A DNA stretch of 64,000 bases, from assembly GCF_965363235.1 (NCBI RefSeq), contig NC_134846.1:2299001-2363000 (forward strand), given 5' to 3'. The notes beneath the pieces were generated by a model. That model made no database searches. It was not told the DNA's origin and saw only the letters and a program-made list of their open reading frames with translations. Below are positions 30,880 to 43,586 of this stretch, piece after piece. The translations under genes were made by a program, and so were the position numbers. The DNA is from Mytilus galloprovincialis (lineage: Eukaryota; Mollusca; Bivalvia; Mytilida; Mytilidae). How positions within the stretch are numbered: position 1 is the first letter of the stretch; the number at the start of each line of letters is the position of its first letter.

Positions 30880-31900
30880 TAAGGATAAAGTACTTTCCAA
30901 TTTGGATTTTCCTTGGATTTCGGTAAAAAAAAATGTAATCGGGAGGTACCAAGACCTTGTTCATAAATATTCCGATCAACTTTACAAATAATACACTATG
31001 GTCTTGAAGTAAAGACACTGGGTACTAACGTTGTTTATCTTTTTAATAGCATGTTATAGTATTCTCTTTTTTTTGTCTTTATGAATATTACCTATTGTTT
31101 TGGTGGTATCCTTTTGACTTGACTCTGTACTTTTACATCCCGTCGTTGTATTATTGTTCTATGAAACGTTTTATAATGTTGTCTTTCATTTTTGCTAATG
31201 TGCTTTATCTATACTAGTATTTTTTATTTTTTTTTTGTATTTCTTTGATACATATGACTTGGCGCTGTACTTATACATCCCGTCATTGTGTTTGATGTGT
31301 TTTAGCTTTTGATTTTGCCATTTGCTTAGGGACTTTCCGTTTTGAATTTTCCTTGGAGTTCAGCATTTTTGTGATTTTACTTTATACATAGAAACGAACT
31401 ATTTGATAACAACTGCCATAGTTCTGTGTTGTCACAGGACATTTTAAGACAACAACAATGGTCGGTTGATCCTTGTTTTATGGCTGGCAAAACCCAGTCG
31501 CTTATATGACAATGTTAAAAAATATCGCTAAAATAACAATACTACGTGACACAAAATACAACACAAGCACACACTAAAACTCATTACAGAGAAACAACGT
31601 ACAAACAAATAATACTAAAGCCGATACAACATGCAAATGGCAGAGCAACAACGAACATCTTCTATCAACGCAGAGAAAAACAGGACATCACAAGCAGTGA
31701 CTCACTCACTCACGTAACGAGCACACAATCTCGATTTTTATACAATTATTTTCCTAATATAACTCCAAACAATTATCATGAAAATGAGATATTGAAAGGC
31801 AATTTTATGATTATTTCGACTAGAAACGATAAGTAATAACATATCCAAAATCATAACAGAAACATCAAAAATAATTACATGAATTTTGGATGTACAAAAG
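30880..31900. repeat. Mixed degenerate retroelement-tail sequence
   Basis: Repeated tail-like phrases occur: TTTTGAATTTTCCTTGGAGTT (near 31345) and TTGGATTTTCCTTGGATTTCG (near 30900), and CTGTACTTATACATCCCGTC next to CTGTACTTTTACATCCCGTC (31270 and 31122). From 31430 an inverted D-like segment begins (CAGGACATTTTAAGA.. TTGATCCTTGTTTTATGGCTG), comparable to 32545-32595. No intact frame. Confidence 0.4.
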
Positions 31901-32334
31901 ACCGAGACACGTCGTATAGCAATGCAAATGCACACTGGGTATAACAGTCATATTTCGGTACTAACGACAGACGACATAGTAGACCAGTTACTGTACTGTA
32001 TCTGTTTGGCTCTGACAGATGAGATATCCGTATGTATCAAGGGAGAGGACCACAATAAAACTATGTTCTGCCCAGACATCCTAAAGAATGCCAACTAAAG
32101 AGTAATATGTGCGATTTGTGAATAGCAGGTGAAAGTTCCAATTAGCATATGACGATTAAAATTACAAGAAACAAACCATTAGATATCGATTTCCTAGCTT
32201 CTATGAGAAATATCTAATAAAGAAAAACGAGCAGAAAAAAGAAAGTAATAAAATTGTATCCTATAAAGTGAACATTTATCTTGTTTATATTGCAATAAAT
32301 AACAGAATTTCTTGAACAATATTCCTTCCCTGGT

Positions 32335-32600
32335 TTGGCAGTACATCTTAATAAAGGCAACAGTAGTATACCGCTGTTCGAAATTCATAAGTCGATTGAA
32401 AAAAATCAAATCCTGGTTACAAACTAAAACTGATGGAAACACATCAAATATAAGAGGAGAATTGCGACAAAACAGAAACACAACACTAAAATGTAACACA
32501 CACAGAAACGAACTATAATATAACAATGTCGATTTTCCTGACTTGGCACATGACATTTTAAGAAACAAATGGTGGGTTGAACCTGGTTTTGTGGCTAGCC
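32335..32600 (-). repeat. Retroelement tail family D, inverted copy
   Basis: GGCAACAGTAGTATACCGCTG, CGAAATTCATAAGTCGAT and ACAACACTAAAATGTAACACA are the complement of 11985-12235. Confidence 0.6.
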
Positions 32601-32714
32601 ACATCTCCCGCTGTTATGGCAATGTTAAATATAACATTACATGACAGGACTACAATACAAATAAATGGGAGAATATATAGGATAGAGAAACACACGAATG
32701 CTAGCTACGAAAAG

Positions 32715-32885
32715 GTACCAGGTTTATATCTTAATACGTCAGACGCGCGTTTCGTCTACACAAGACTAACAAATGACGCTCAGATAAAAAAAAGTTTGAA
32801 AGGCAAAACAAGTTCAAAGAGCATTGAGGACCAAAAGTTCCCAAAAGTTTTGCCTAATACGGCTAAAGTTTTCTGTCTGGGATAA
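32715..32885 (-). repeat. Dispersed repeat family E, inverted copy
   Basis: GTCAGACGCGCGTTTCGTCT, AATGACGCTCAGAT and AGAGCATTGAGGACC are the complement of 22250-22445. The plus frame 32577-32885 is this repeat, not a gene. Confidence 0.65.
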
Positions 32886-32999
32886 GAACACCCTTTTTAA
32901 TTAGAATAATTAATACTTTTGCAAACAGTAAATTTATAAAAATGACTATATATATAATAGATATACATGATAACACCGAAGTGGTGACTAACTTCAGAA

Positions 33000-34440
33000 T
33001 AATTACGAATACATAAAACAACCTAATCGTTTTCAGTTATATTAGCTCGTCATCTTTTTATGTACAAGGTTCCGGATATTTATATAGTTTGGTCTCGACC
33101 ATCAATGAAGAGATATTAAAAACTTTCCAAATGCGCATCTGATGCAGAAAAATAGTTACTTGCTATAATAACTGTATTGTTTAATCATCCCAAACTGTAA
33201 AATAAAGATAAGAATATTTAAAGCTGGCATGTAATTCCTCTCAGTCGAACTGTAATCGATAACCTTTGACACGTAATGTCTTCATTTAGATAAAGATATA
33301 CACATTAATAATCGTAAATATTGTACATATATTAAAACTTTAATTTCTTCAAGCCATAAATTTCGACAATTTCTGATTTGACAAAGCATATATTGAATTT
33401 AATGGTTTGTAATCTGGGGTTTGCCAAAAGCTCAGTACAGAATTAAGATAAAAGAAATATACTATTTCAAAAGAAATATATATTCATCTAAATATTTTTC
33501 ATTAAGCTACTCCTATCTATGTGAGTCACATCATTTTTACATCTCAGTACTTTTCAATGATAAATATGAGAAATAAGTTGGAAAATTATTTAACAAATAT
33601 CTCGACCATTCACACTATGTTATCCGAGTAACTAAAAAATTCAGAAGCAATTATTCCTGACATATGAATATGTGTTGGGGTTACAATAGTTTAATTTTAA
33701 TTTTTTATCTATACCTTCCTTCTTGTATTATCAATCAGTTGCCCAACACAATGTGTATAAAAGGACATAATATAAAAAGAACATTTTCTTGTAGCTCAGA
33801 GGGTGACAGATTGTTACCCCAAAGAAACATGGTCAACCACGGCGAAGCTCTAGATGCTCTTTATCAACCAAGTACACATATAAGAAAGCATGAGTTCTCC
33901 ACAGTCATAACTTTAAATCGTAGAAACATTGTACTTTTATTAACAAACTAAATATGTCAGCAAAGCTGCCAATAGAGTTAAGTATTCAAAATTTACGATC
34001 TTTTAGATATAAATGTTTGCTTTCAAAAATGAAAATTTACGTAATTGTTACAGCACATTTTTACCTTATCGTAACGTGGAATAGACATTAATCAACACGA
34101 GTTTTATAACAAATGATGAGTATATTGCTTTTGTCTTGGTATGAGAGGACATTATTGTAGATGTATTAGATGATGAAGATGATTTCTTTTATTTATGGTA
34201 AATAACGCAGTTGTCTACGTGTTTATCTCCTAACCTGTTATCGTTGCCAATATTTCTTCCCTGACGTATATGTTGTAAGAGATTTGTATGAATTAAAGTA
34301 CTCGTGTGGTAAATTGCAATTACACATTCCATAAATAATGTAACTTACATGTACATAAGGAGAAATTTTAGAAAAAAAGTAAAAATTTAAACTTCAAAAT
34401 ACTTTAAATCAAATTGTAAAAATTTAATAATTTTCACTTA
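33000..34440. other. Intergenic DNA, nothing recognised
   Basis: The 95-codon frame at 33664-33951 shows no domain. No repeat that I can name. Confidence 0.4.
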
Positions 34441-34449
34441 AGTTTTGGT

Positions 34450-34564
34450 CTGTTATATTAAAATTTTGTCTTTGGAAATTCATAATTTTACTATAACAAC
34501 TCTTCCTCAACAGTTGGTATAGTAAAATTATGAATTGCCAAAGACAAAATTGTAATATAACATG
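34450..34564. repeat. Long near-perfect hairpin
   Basis: Arms 34450-34495 and 34518-34564 are inverted copies over about 46 bp (TGTTATATTA, ATTTTGTCTTTGG and AATTCATAATTTTACTATA in the left arm) with only a few mismatches and a 22-bp loop. Likely a miniature foldback element. Confidence 0.75.
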
Positions 34565-34814
34565 TTTATGGATCGGGAACTGCTTAGCCTTCTAGCTAGA
34601 CTCTGGAGCATCTGCATTTATTCTCGATTTTCCTATAGTCTAACGTCATGTAGCTTGGATATATAATTATTTGGCTTTATGTCAATTTTCTTATCCTCTT
34701 GTTTCTCCGTTAATCTCATGATTTGAAATGCCCTAAGAATCTTCTTACTTTTCTTATGCAGATATTTTATTTATTTGTAGACTTAACAAAACTGAAAATA
34801 AACACATAATAAAA

Positions 34815-35090
34815 CAAGAATGTGTCCCCGGTAAACGGATTCTCCATCCGCACTATCATTTTCTATGTTCAGTGGATTGTAAAAATGGGGGGGGGGGGTC
34901 TCTAATCTCTAAGATCATTTCATAGGGAACATGTGTACTAAGTTTCAAGTTGATTGGACTTCAACTTCATCAAAAACAACCTCGACACAAAACTGTAACC
35001 AAAACTTTAACCTGAAGCGGGACAGACAGACGAACAGATGGTAAAACAGACGGACGGACGCACAGACCAGAAAACATAATGACCATAAAT
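34815..35090 (+). repeat. Bivalve dispersed repeat with poly-G
   Basis: AGAATGTGTCCCCGGTAAACG, CACTATCATTTTCTATGTTC, AAGTTGATTGGACTTCAACT, GCGGGACAGACAGACGAAC and GGACGCACAGACCAGAAAAC. I recognise this series as an abundant bivalve repeat. Confidence 0.65.
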
Positions 35091-35262
35091 GGGGTATAAA
35101 AAATATTAAAACTATGGGGTATAAAAAATATTAAAACTATGGGTATAAAAAATATTAAAACTATGGGTTATAAAAAATATTAAAACTATGGGTTATAAAA
35201 AATATTAAAACTATGGGTTATAAAAAATATTAAAACTATGGGTATAAAAAATATTAAAACTT
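35089..35262 (+). repeat. Tandem repeat, seven 24-25 bp units
   Basis: Unit CTATGGGTTATAAAAAATAT followed by TAAAA, repeated seven times with 1-bp length variants. It begins where the 34815-35090 repeat ends (GGGGTATAAAA), so it probably grew from that repeat's 3' end. Confidence 0.85.
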
Positions 35263-35721
35263 GACTACTTTTGTTAGTCTTTCGATTTCTCTCTGATGAT
35301 CTTGTATTTATGAGAGAAACCGTTATAATCAGTTACATCGCATTAGTTCTTAGCATTTTTGTCAGTTTATTATTGTACATACATCTATTTTCAATTGTTT
35401 ATCATGTTTACGAATGTTTTCTGATTATATCCCTCTGCAAAAAACTTGAGACAAGCAATGATTAAGAATTGAGAGTTGTCAGATTTAAATAGATTACCTT
35501 CATTGAAAAAAAATAATTGGATGTGTAAGTAAATTCGTTCACCTATATATATTGTAAGGTTATTTCAATTGCTTTAATACAGAAATTATGAAAACAAAGT
35601 TAAGGTTTCCTTTTTTGTATCTGGTTACTGGCAGACTTGCTGATGATTTTAATCAGATGTAAAAACTTAACCTAAAACTATTACAGAAAATCTTTGAATT
35701 ACCGTTACTGAGTATAGATAA

Positions 35722-35800
35722 TAGGAAGATGTGGTATGGGTGCCAATGAGACAACTCTCCATCCAAATAACAATTTATAAAAGTAAACCATTATAGCTTT
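35722..35800 (-). repeat. Tip of retroelement tail A
   Basis: GAAGATGTGGTATGGGTGCC, CAATGAGACAACTCTCCATCC and TATAAAAGTAAACCATTATAG, as in the nested copy at 1962. Confidence 0.6.
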
Positions 35801-36329
35801 GTAAATGGGTTCATTCTGGCTATTCCTACATTATGAATTTTATAGGTAAAATAGTAAAATTTTATGTAGGAGTTCCCAGAATTTTTGTGTAAACAATGGG
35901 ATTATGTAGGATTATGTTGCAACAACACTAAACTAATGAGATCTAATGAATCAAGGTAAATGCAGGTAATTCTTGTAGAAAGTAAAGAAAAAGAATAATT
36001 TATATCACAAAATATTATTTTTTTTAATAATATTTCATAGCACAGTTTATGTAAATAATATTCAAATGCACAATATAAATTTATAGCTATAATGACATGC
36101 ACAAGTAATTCCAATTATTTACAATAATATATACTCACATAGTAATACATTGAACACGATTGAACATATAAGAGAATTCAAAGTGTCTTAATCAATGCTC
36201 AACTGGAGTAAGTTCATCATTCTGTAACCTTATTTTCTATTATTATCTATGATAATTAAGTACTTTTGATATTATATTCGTTTTTAAAAATCATAATTTG
36301 TTAAAATAATGAAATTAAGAAATTCTTTG

Positions 36330-36482
36330 TGCCTGTCCCAAGTCAGGACCCTGAAATTCAATGGTTGTCGTTTGTTTATGTGTTACATATTTGTTTTTGG
36401 TTCATTTTTTTTTATATATGAATAATTAAGGTCGTTAGTTTTCTCGTTTGAATTGTTTCACATTGTCATATCAGGGCCTTTT
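36330..36482 (+). repeat. Retroelement tail A, 3'-incomplete
   Basis: CTGTCCCAAGTCAGGACCCTG, GGTTGTCGTTTGTTTATGTG and GTCGTTAGTTTTCTCGTTTG, stopping at GGGCCTTTTCAG. Confidence 0.6.
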
Positions 36483-36859
36483 CAGACTTTCCAGACATTT
36501 AAATGCTTTTACTACTTTTTCTCTCATTTTATTTTTATTTTTCCAATGCTTTTACTTCCTTTTTCTTTCAATTAGTTTTATTTTTTAGAAATTCCATGGT
36601 TCTAAAATACTTAAAATTATTACTTCATGCATGTTTTCAAACAAAAAAAGTCTCATTTTTTACATATAAATAATGATTTTTATTTAATTTCCACAGATGA
36701 ATTTACCTTTGACCAAATTAGACACTAATGACTAAAACAACATATTTTGCAATAAAAACATGTATTGTTCTTCTACTAATCCCCCATGTAGGAATAGCCA
36801 GAATAGTAAAATACAAAATGTAGGAATAGCCAGAAGACACCTGTAAATGATATCCATTG

Positions 36860-37300
36860 TAGAAATATGAGGATATGGTTTGATTTCCAATGAGACAACT
36901 CTCAATGCAAACATAGACTAAATGCCATAGAAGTTTACAGCTATAGGTCACCGTAAGACCTTCAACAACGAGGAAAACCCATATCACCTAGTATACTATA
37001 AAAAGTTTCGAAATGAAAATGTAAGAAAATTCGAAAATTCATCGTAAGACCGTCAACCATATGAAAAACCTATAGCAAGATGACAATCATGAAATACTTC
37101 AAACGGGAATACTCAAGACAGGTTAATGTAAAAAACAAAAACAAACAATAAACAGAAATAAAAAAATATCTACAGCAACAAAATACATCCAGTGACCTAC
37201 AGGGGACAGGCACAAGTGATGTCGGGTTGAATATTCTTTCGGGGGCCTAACTATAATATTAACATGAGACCAGGATGTAACAGCATAACATAAGATCAAC
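36860..37300 (-). repeat. Degenerate long copy of retroelement tail A
   Basis: CCAATGAGACAACTCTCAATG, ACAGCTATAGGTCACCGTAAG, ACTTCAAACGGGAA, GGGGACAGGCACAAG and GTAACAGCATAACATAAGATC follow the same order as 49012-49400. The two minus frames here are repeat noise. Confidence 0.5.
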
Positions 37301-40300
37301 TTGAACATACTTTATTGTTCACTCTTGGTTGATGCTAGAATTGCCAAATCTTTTATTTTCTCTAATGAAGGTGGCATCTTGTTTGTCTCTTAGCGCTTCA
37401 TTTTGGTATATTTGGTGGGTTTTTTTCTTGTCTTTTTCGACATAGTATTTTAACAAATTTGTGTATTCTTGCACATTTTTTTAGAACATCAAAACGGGCT
37501 CTTCCGCAAAGGAATCGACTGATAAATGAAGACCAATTACGATACACATGACTGTATATATAGTATCTAAAAACATTAAACACATGGGTGAACGGAGTAA
37601 TATCTGTGTTGAGATTCAAGGTCATATTCTTCTGGAGCTTTTTTTATTTTTTATCTCTATCATATTTATTACAGAAACTACTTTTTTTAAGCACTTCCCC
37701 TCTCCGTGTTTTGAAAAATGCCGTTTCGCCAATCGAAACACACTAAAAACAAAACACTCGAGTCTTGTATGTATGACGGCTTGCATATGTATTCCCCTTC
37801 CCCTCCCCTCCCTCTCCCCCTCTCGCCGAAAATCAAATGGTAGACCCTTTGTAGTTGTTTTTAATAACGAAAGTATAACATTCAATCAAATTAGAACTTC
37901 AACGAATAGAATGACTTATAATTCTTACATAAGAAATCAGAAGAGAGGTTGTATTAGACAGATGGAGAAATAACGATTATACTATAGTATGTTAATGCGT
38001 GCATTATTTTTTTTAAATTTGTTTATGCTTTTCTAAATTTTTTGTACTTCATTCATGATATAAATGTTGATGCTACAAATTTCGTTCTGCATCTTTTGAG
38101 ATCTTTGTTACCTTTAACCACGAGTAACAATTTTAGATAACCTTTAGGATATTTTTGATCACTTCATCTTTATTTAGTTTGGGCGAAGTTTGATTCTTTA
38201 ATCATACAAGTTAATAACCTTCAGATTGTGATATTAACAAGGACAAGTAACACAAATAACAAATAATGCCAAAAACTCTGATTATAAATTTCAAGCAACT
38301 TTAAAGTGCATTAGATCCGGATATAATATTGAGGGATATATGTTAGTGTGAGACAATCTTTGTGTACTATTAAGAGCGATTAACTGTGTACTGCCATCTT
38401 GGATTATAAAATAGCAGTGCACAATCGCTCTAATACTTGACTTAAACCTGCAAGTTTTGGGACGATTGGAAACATTTTGTGTGAGAATTTTACTCATTTA
38501 ACAAAACAATATGCGATTTATTGCATTATCAAGTCTGTATTAACAAATACCAAGGGAAGATAACTCTCAAAGTGATTTTTTTTTACAAAGGAATAGTGAT
38601 CAAAGTTTCAACTTGTACTTGTAGCAAGAAAACATGTTCGGTTACACTTTTTTTTATTAATTTTCTCAAACTATATAATTAAACCTGCCTTCGCTTTTTT
38701 TATTTCACAATTCTATCTCATAGATTTCCTTTTATTCACAAAAAAAAAGAATAATCTATGCAAAATAGTACAGTTTTGTACGACTTGCAACTTGAAAAAT
38801 TGCTCGTGGCCCATACTTTTGATTATATCTTGGAAAAAAGTATGGTAAAAATTCTTTATGATGAAATATAATGTGATGATCGACCTTCAAACCTAATCAT
38901 GACTGTATTCGTTGATAGCTGTTTTAACGTCAAGTAGATTCTTGTGAAAGGAAAGGTAACCCCGACATATTTAATTGCTGGTCAGATTTTGTATAAATAA
39001 AAGGTGTATACATACGTTAAAGTTTGTGACTGATAAAAAACGTATAGTTTTACATAAGTGCATAAACACATAATGAAAAAAGCATATCACCATAATACTG
39101 TCCCTCTGTTTCTCTAAAAAAATAGAAAAATAACCAACAATATTCTGACAACATAAAACGTAGCATGTTTGATGTGTATTTTAACACTCCAACAAAAAAT
39201 AAACACCATACCACATTTTCAATAAAACAAGTGCTCTTATATCGGTGCTGTGTGTCTATTGTTTCCACATTGGAGGTTTTCGTACTGATCTGTTGATGTC
39301 AATTGAGCCATTCTAAACTAATTTTTATAGTTTGTTCATAGGGTGTGCTGATATTTGCATTTTTGACGGATATAATGAAAAAATAAAGTATATAACCGAA
39401 ACTGTAAAGACAATATATAGGTGTACGCTTCTCTGCGCTTGGACTAGGTACAAAATGTACATATTAAAGAAGGTTGAAAATACAAATTGATCGCCGTGGA
39501 ATATTTAATTATATTTATGGGAAGGTCCGTTGTTTATCAAAAAAAGATTTTTAACATGTATTTCATTGACATAAAGAATAAATCCGATGTTATAAAAATA
39601 ATAAATAATGTTCAATTTTAAATCTAAAGAAGAAGTTATATTAAAATCAAAATGATTTTTTATTCAGACAACTAATTTAAAACGAGGAAATAATATAAGA
39701 CATTACCAATAATAAACTGTTATAAAAGAATTTGGCTGTTTACACACACAAAAAATTAATTTAAACAAAACGTGTGTTGAGCACCATTATTAACGTGACC
39801 TCTAAAGACTGTATATACGTAAGAACTGATGGGACCATCTACAAGAAATATGGGTAACACCCGGAAATGTCATGGTAAAACACTTCCTAATATACAGATG
39901 TACCATGTCAAAGAAACTCTCCCGATTTTAACACTGTGTCTTCATTAAAACTAGTTTTGCACTTTCCATGCCAATATGTTTCTTTACGTGCCTTTCGTTC
40001 CGTACAATATGAAATTAAATAAATTCGAATCAAGGTTCACTCATTTCGTCATTTTGACGTGTATTTTTTTTTTTTTTTTTTACTTATTTCTCCGTTAATC
40101 TAAAACAGTTGTAGAAAATATTACAATCGTTGTGCACATATTCTACGATATCATAAAAATATCAAATAAATAAGTAGAAACCTACATGTATCTTTTCTCT
40201 GTCTATTGATGTTCCGTCACCGTGGCGGGGTCCTATGTGAGGGGACATCTGACTTGTTTTTATTCCCCTCAATTTGCTACATACATTTTATATACTAGTA

Positions 40301-40370
40301 CATGTACCTCCTATAATGCCTGTACTTGGTAGTACATATAAAACTATTATCTTTTCTTTCGTTTATTCTC
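37300..40370. other. Long stretch without recognised features
   Basis: Frames at 37548-37973 (+) and 37622-37885 (-) overlap each other and show no domain. A small palindrome (GAGCGATT ... AATCGCTC, 38371-38434) is the only structure seen. Confidence 0.4.
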
Positions 40371-40379
40371 AAACATATT

Positions 40380-40770
40380 TTTCCTCCCTTAAGATATTTC
40401 ATTCTCCCATAGGATATTTTTATCTGTAATGATTTGCTCTCCCATTGGATTTTTATTCTCCATTAGGATTTTTTTTATCCATTAGGATTTTTTTTATCCA
40501 TTAGGATTTATTTTATCCAATAGGATTTATTTTTTACCCTTTGGACTTTCTTCCTCCCACTGGATTGTTATTCTGTATTGAAATCCTTTAGGATTTTTAT
40601 TAATCCTATCGGATTTTTTTAATTTCCCACAGGATTATCATATTAAACAAATATCCTATAGAATAACAATATATACTGTAGAAAATGCTTTTATTTCTCC
40701 TAAAGGATTTTTTTGGTCTCAACGGAGAAAACATATCCTGTAGGATATTTTTATTCTCAGGCCTAATGGA
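40380..40770 (+). repeat. Left subterminal array of ATCC/GGAT short repeats
   Basis: About fifteen irregular 20-30 bp units of the type CCATTAGGATTTTTTTTAT, CCTATAGGAT, CCCACTGGATTG. Many are imperfect palindromes around ATA or CATT. The same motif recurs at the right end of the candidate element. Confidence 0.7.
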
Positions 40771-40788
40771 TTATAAATCCCATAGACG

Positions 40789-40806
40789 TCGCGTACGGTG
40801 TTGGTG
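40789..40806 (+). repeat. Left 18-bp inverted repeat of the candidate transposon
   Basis: TCGCGTACGGTGTTGGTG, exactly complementary to 47053-47070, 6.25 kb apart. Confidence 0.85.
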
Positions 40807-41119
40807 ATAATACGGGTTTTGCTTTCCAGTTCGCCTTTATTGCATTTGTTAGAAGTTTCGGAATTGATAACTATATAAATGCATATATCAAAATGTGCGT
40901 AAAAAAAAGTAGAAATGGAATTTACCTTAAAATCATTACTTTTTTCATTTTGTAAGTCAATTGATCCCTTATAATACTGATTTTGAGCGTGTGGACAAGT
41001 AACACACAACAAATGACCAGTTTTGTTTTAGTGCTCTTCTCATTTTTTTAAAACTTAAACAAAACAAAAGGGGTATGTATAGAAAGAGCAGTCTTTGGTG
41101 CTGATGACGTATGTTTTAT

Positions 41120-41130
41120 TTATGACGTCA
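41120..41130. promoter_or_regulatory. Possible CRE-type site upstream of the transposase-like gene
   Basis: TGACGTCA lies about 80 bp before the candidate first ATG at 41206, with a second half-site TGACGTA 20 bp before it. A single short match, so weak evidence. Confidence 0.3.
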
Positions 41131-41827
41131 TCGTTTACTGGACGCGTCTGACCGGGACGAAAGGTGCACTCTATTTTGTGGCAGGCCGGAAAACGTAAAA
41201 AAAATATGGAAAGGAGAGAATGTAAGAGTCATTATAAAAAAAATCAAATATATAATTCCATAAAATGAAACATCGTTTTATTCCTTATAATGACAAGGAA
41301 AAAACAGTAAAGTTTTGTTACAATATTCCAAAAGATGGTTGCAGAATTTCAATCTCCGGCGCAGAGATCACATATCCGTTCCGTTCAATACTTTGTAACA
41401 CTACACTCAATATGATAGGTCAAATATAACTGTTTTAGTGGGGGAAAATAATTTGAAAGTATAGCACACAACAAACAACATAACAAAAAATTAATTTTAA
41501 AGGATTCATTTGAACCTATTTTCGACTATTTGTCGAATATATTAACGACACAATCAGCGCATACTTTTGTCTAGTCATAATGTCACACCATGCTTTTTTT
41601 ACTTGTTTTGACGTTATATACGTTCTTTTACATATAACATGTAGAGTCCTTAACGTCGCAACTCTTTTGCCGACTTATTTCATGTAAATCTATGATTTGT
41701 ATCCGTTTTTAGTGTTCATACTTGACATTAAATTTCCTTTTATTTGCAGTTGGCAATTTATATTAAATTATTTAGAGTAGTAATTCTGAGTTTGCTTTCA
41801 ACAATTGATACTTAACCTTTGATACAG

Positions 41828-41971
41828 GTGATGAAATAAACGCTTCAATTGATATTGTTATCCAGAAACTTTCAAAAGCAGATAGAAGAAAACAGCAGAA
41901 AAGAGAGTGGTTCGAAAAAAATAAAAACAAACTGTTACAATCAAAGAAAGAGAAGAGATCTTTGCTCAAAG
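41828..41971 (+). CDS. Exon A of the transposase-like gene
   Basis: Acceptor TTGATACAG|GTGATG and donor CTCAAAG|GTGATA enclose 144 nt open in one frame: DEINASIDIVIQKLSKADRR, then QQKREWFEKNKNKLL. It is Lys/Arg-rich like the start of exon B. Joining G|GT to exon B keeps the frame (LLKGLKSVSAS). Confidence 0.65.
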
Positions 41972-42448
41972 GTGATACAATATAATTTAAATACTGTCAT
42001 TTCTCTTTTAATGTAACTGCACTCGAAAATAATATGTGCCGCTTTTGCCTTTAATTTGGTCCTACACGTAGCAAGCGTGCCTGCATAGACATGTATGTTG
42101 CACCATGAAACAAAATAAATCTGTCTCTTCAAAAGTCGGTACTTTTTATTACACACAAAAACCAAAGAACTTTAAAAATTTAACATAATTATTTAGTTGA
42201 AGAACCATTTACTAATATATTTATATATATATATATACATATATCTAGTACATTATATAGTGCGTGCACGTACAGTAATTATTTTTATGAACACATTTTG
42301 GCTTCAAAAGGCTCCACTACCCTAGGTCGATTATCCCTACATATAAGTTATTGTCAATGATATTATATAGGCAAAGAACGAAAATACACAAATAAACAAT
42401 TTACAACTTTTCCATTATAAATCGCGTGTAAATATATAAACAACTAGA

Positions 42449-42690
42449 ACACACCCGCGAAATCGCGGGCATTCAGAGCGTAGTAGTATGTAAAGTGTTG
42501 TTGGAAGAATTTTGTAAAATACAGAATGACTGGAGAATTTCAGCAAAAGTATCATAAGTCATAGGTTATTGGGGACAGGAAAATTTTATTTTTTACCCTC
42601 CACCTTTATTTCCAAAGTTCCCAATTTTTGGGTTTTTTTTACCCTCCACCTTTATTTCCAAAGTTTCCAATTTTTGGTTTTCTATCAATT
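42449..42690 (+). repeat. Mussel dispersed repeat and a 46-bp tandem pair
   Basis: ACTAGAACACACCCGCGAAAT and CGCGGGCATTCAGAGCG start a repeat I recognise from mussels. At 42595-42677 a unit of about 46 bp (CCCTCCACCTTTATTTCCAA and on) is present twice in tandem. Confidence 0.55.
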
Positions 42691-42736
42691 TCAATATGAA
42701 CATACATTTAGTATGTTATGAACATTTATTTAAGTA

Positions 42737-43008
42737 AGGAGCCTGTAATTCAGTGGTTGTCGTTTGTTTATGTGTTACATATTTGTTTTTCGTTCGTTTT
42801 TTGTACATAGATAAGGCCGCTAGTTTTCTCGTTTGCACTGTTTTACATTGTCATTTCGGGGCCTTTTGAAGCTGAGTATGCGGTATGGGCTTTGCTCTTT
42901 GTTGAAGGCCGTGCGGTGACCTATAGTTGTTAATTTCTGTGTCATTTTGGTCTCTTGTGGAGAGTTGTCTCAACATGGCAATCATACCACATCTTCTTTT
43001 TTTTTTTG
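42737..43008 (+). repeat. Retroelement tail family A, inside the transposase-like gene's intron
   Basis: GAGCCTGTAATTCAGTGGTTG, AAGGCCGCTAGTTTTCTCG, CGGTATGGGCTTTGCTC, GGCCGTGCGGTGACC and CATACCACATCTTC with a T run. It is one of the better preserved copies. Confidence 0.75.
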
Positions 43009-43586
43009 TAATCAATGAATTTTGTAAAAGATTTAATGACTGTATCAAAACTTCACATGAATAATTTTAGCGCTTATCTGTATATTATGAACATTCATTA
43101 CTATATAAATAAAGCGTATTTACTTTCAATTCTAAGTTTACTAATCGATCCATGGTGATCATTGATATAGTATACAGACCCTCTCTATTTTATCAACTCT
43201 GTGACCGCCGTGGATAGTAAACTTGAAAATGATAGCAGATAAATTTCTGAAAATACACTTTATTCGTAGTATATGTATGTTGAAAGTATACAGAAAAACG
43301 CAAACCGGAAGTCTAATCTGACTTAAAATTTCGTACAATGACGGGACAATATCCGGATGCCTTTTTTCTCGTTTTTCTCCTAAAATAACTCAATCTGAAT
43401 AATCATATGAATGGATGACAAATGCGACTATGCACTGTACCTATAGGACACAGAGGCGTGTTAATTAATTTATTGTGGAAAGAAGAGAAGCGACACCAAA
43501 AATGAGGTCTTCTCGTTTAATAGTATAGATATCATGCATTTATACATGTAGGTACATAGTATATTAAAAACTACTCGATTTTGTAG

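Noticed and set aside
37548..37973. 141-codon plus frame
   Set aside because: No domain, low-complexity Phe/Ile and Pro/Ser stretches, overlapped by an equally long minus frame; likely chance.
40719..41012. 97-codon minus frame at the left end of the candidate transposon
   Set aside because: It runs through the 18-bp inverted repeat and GGAT array; no domain.
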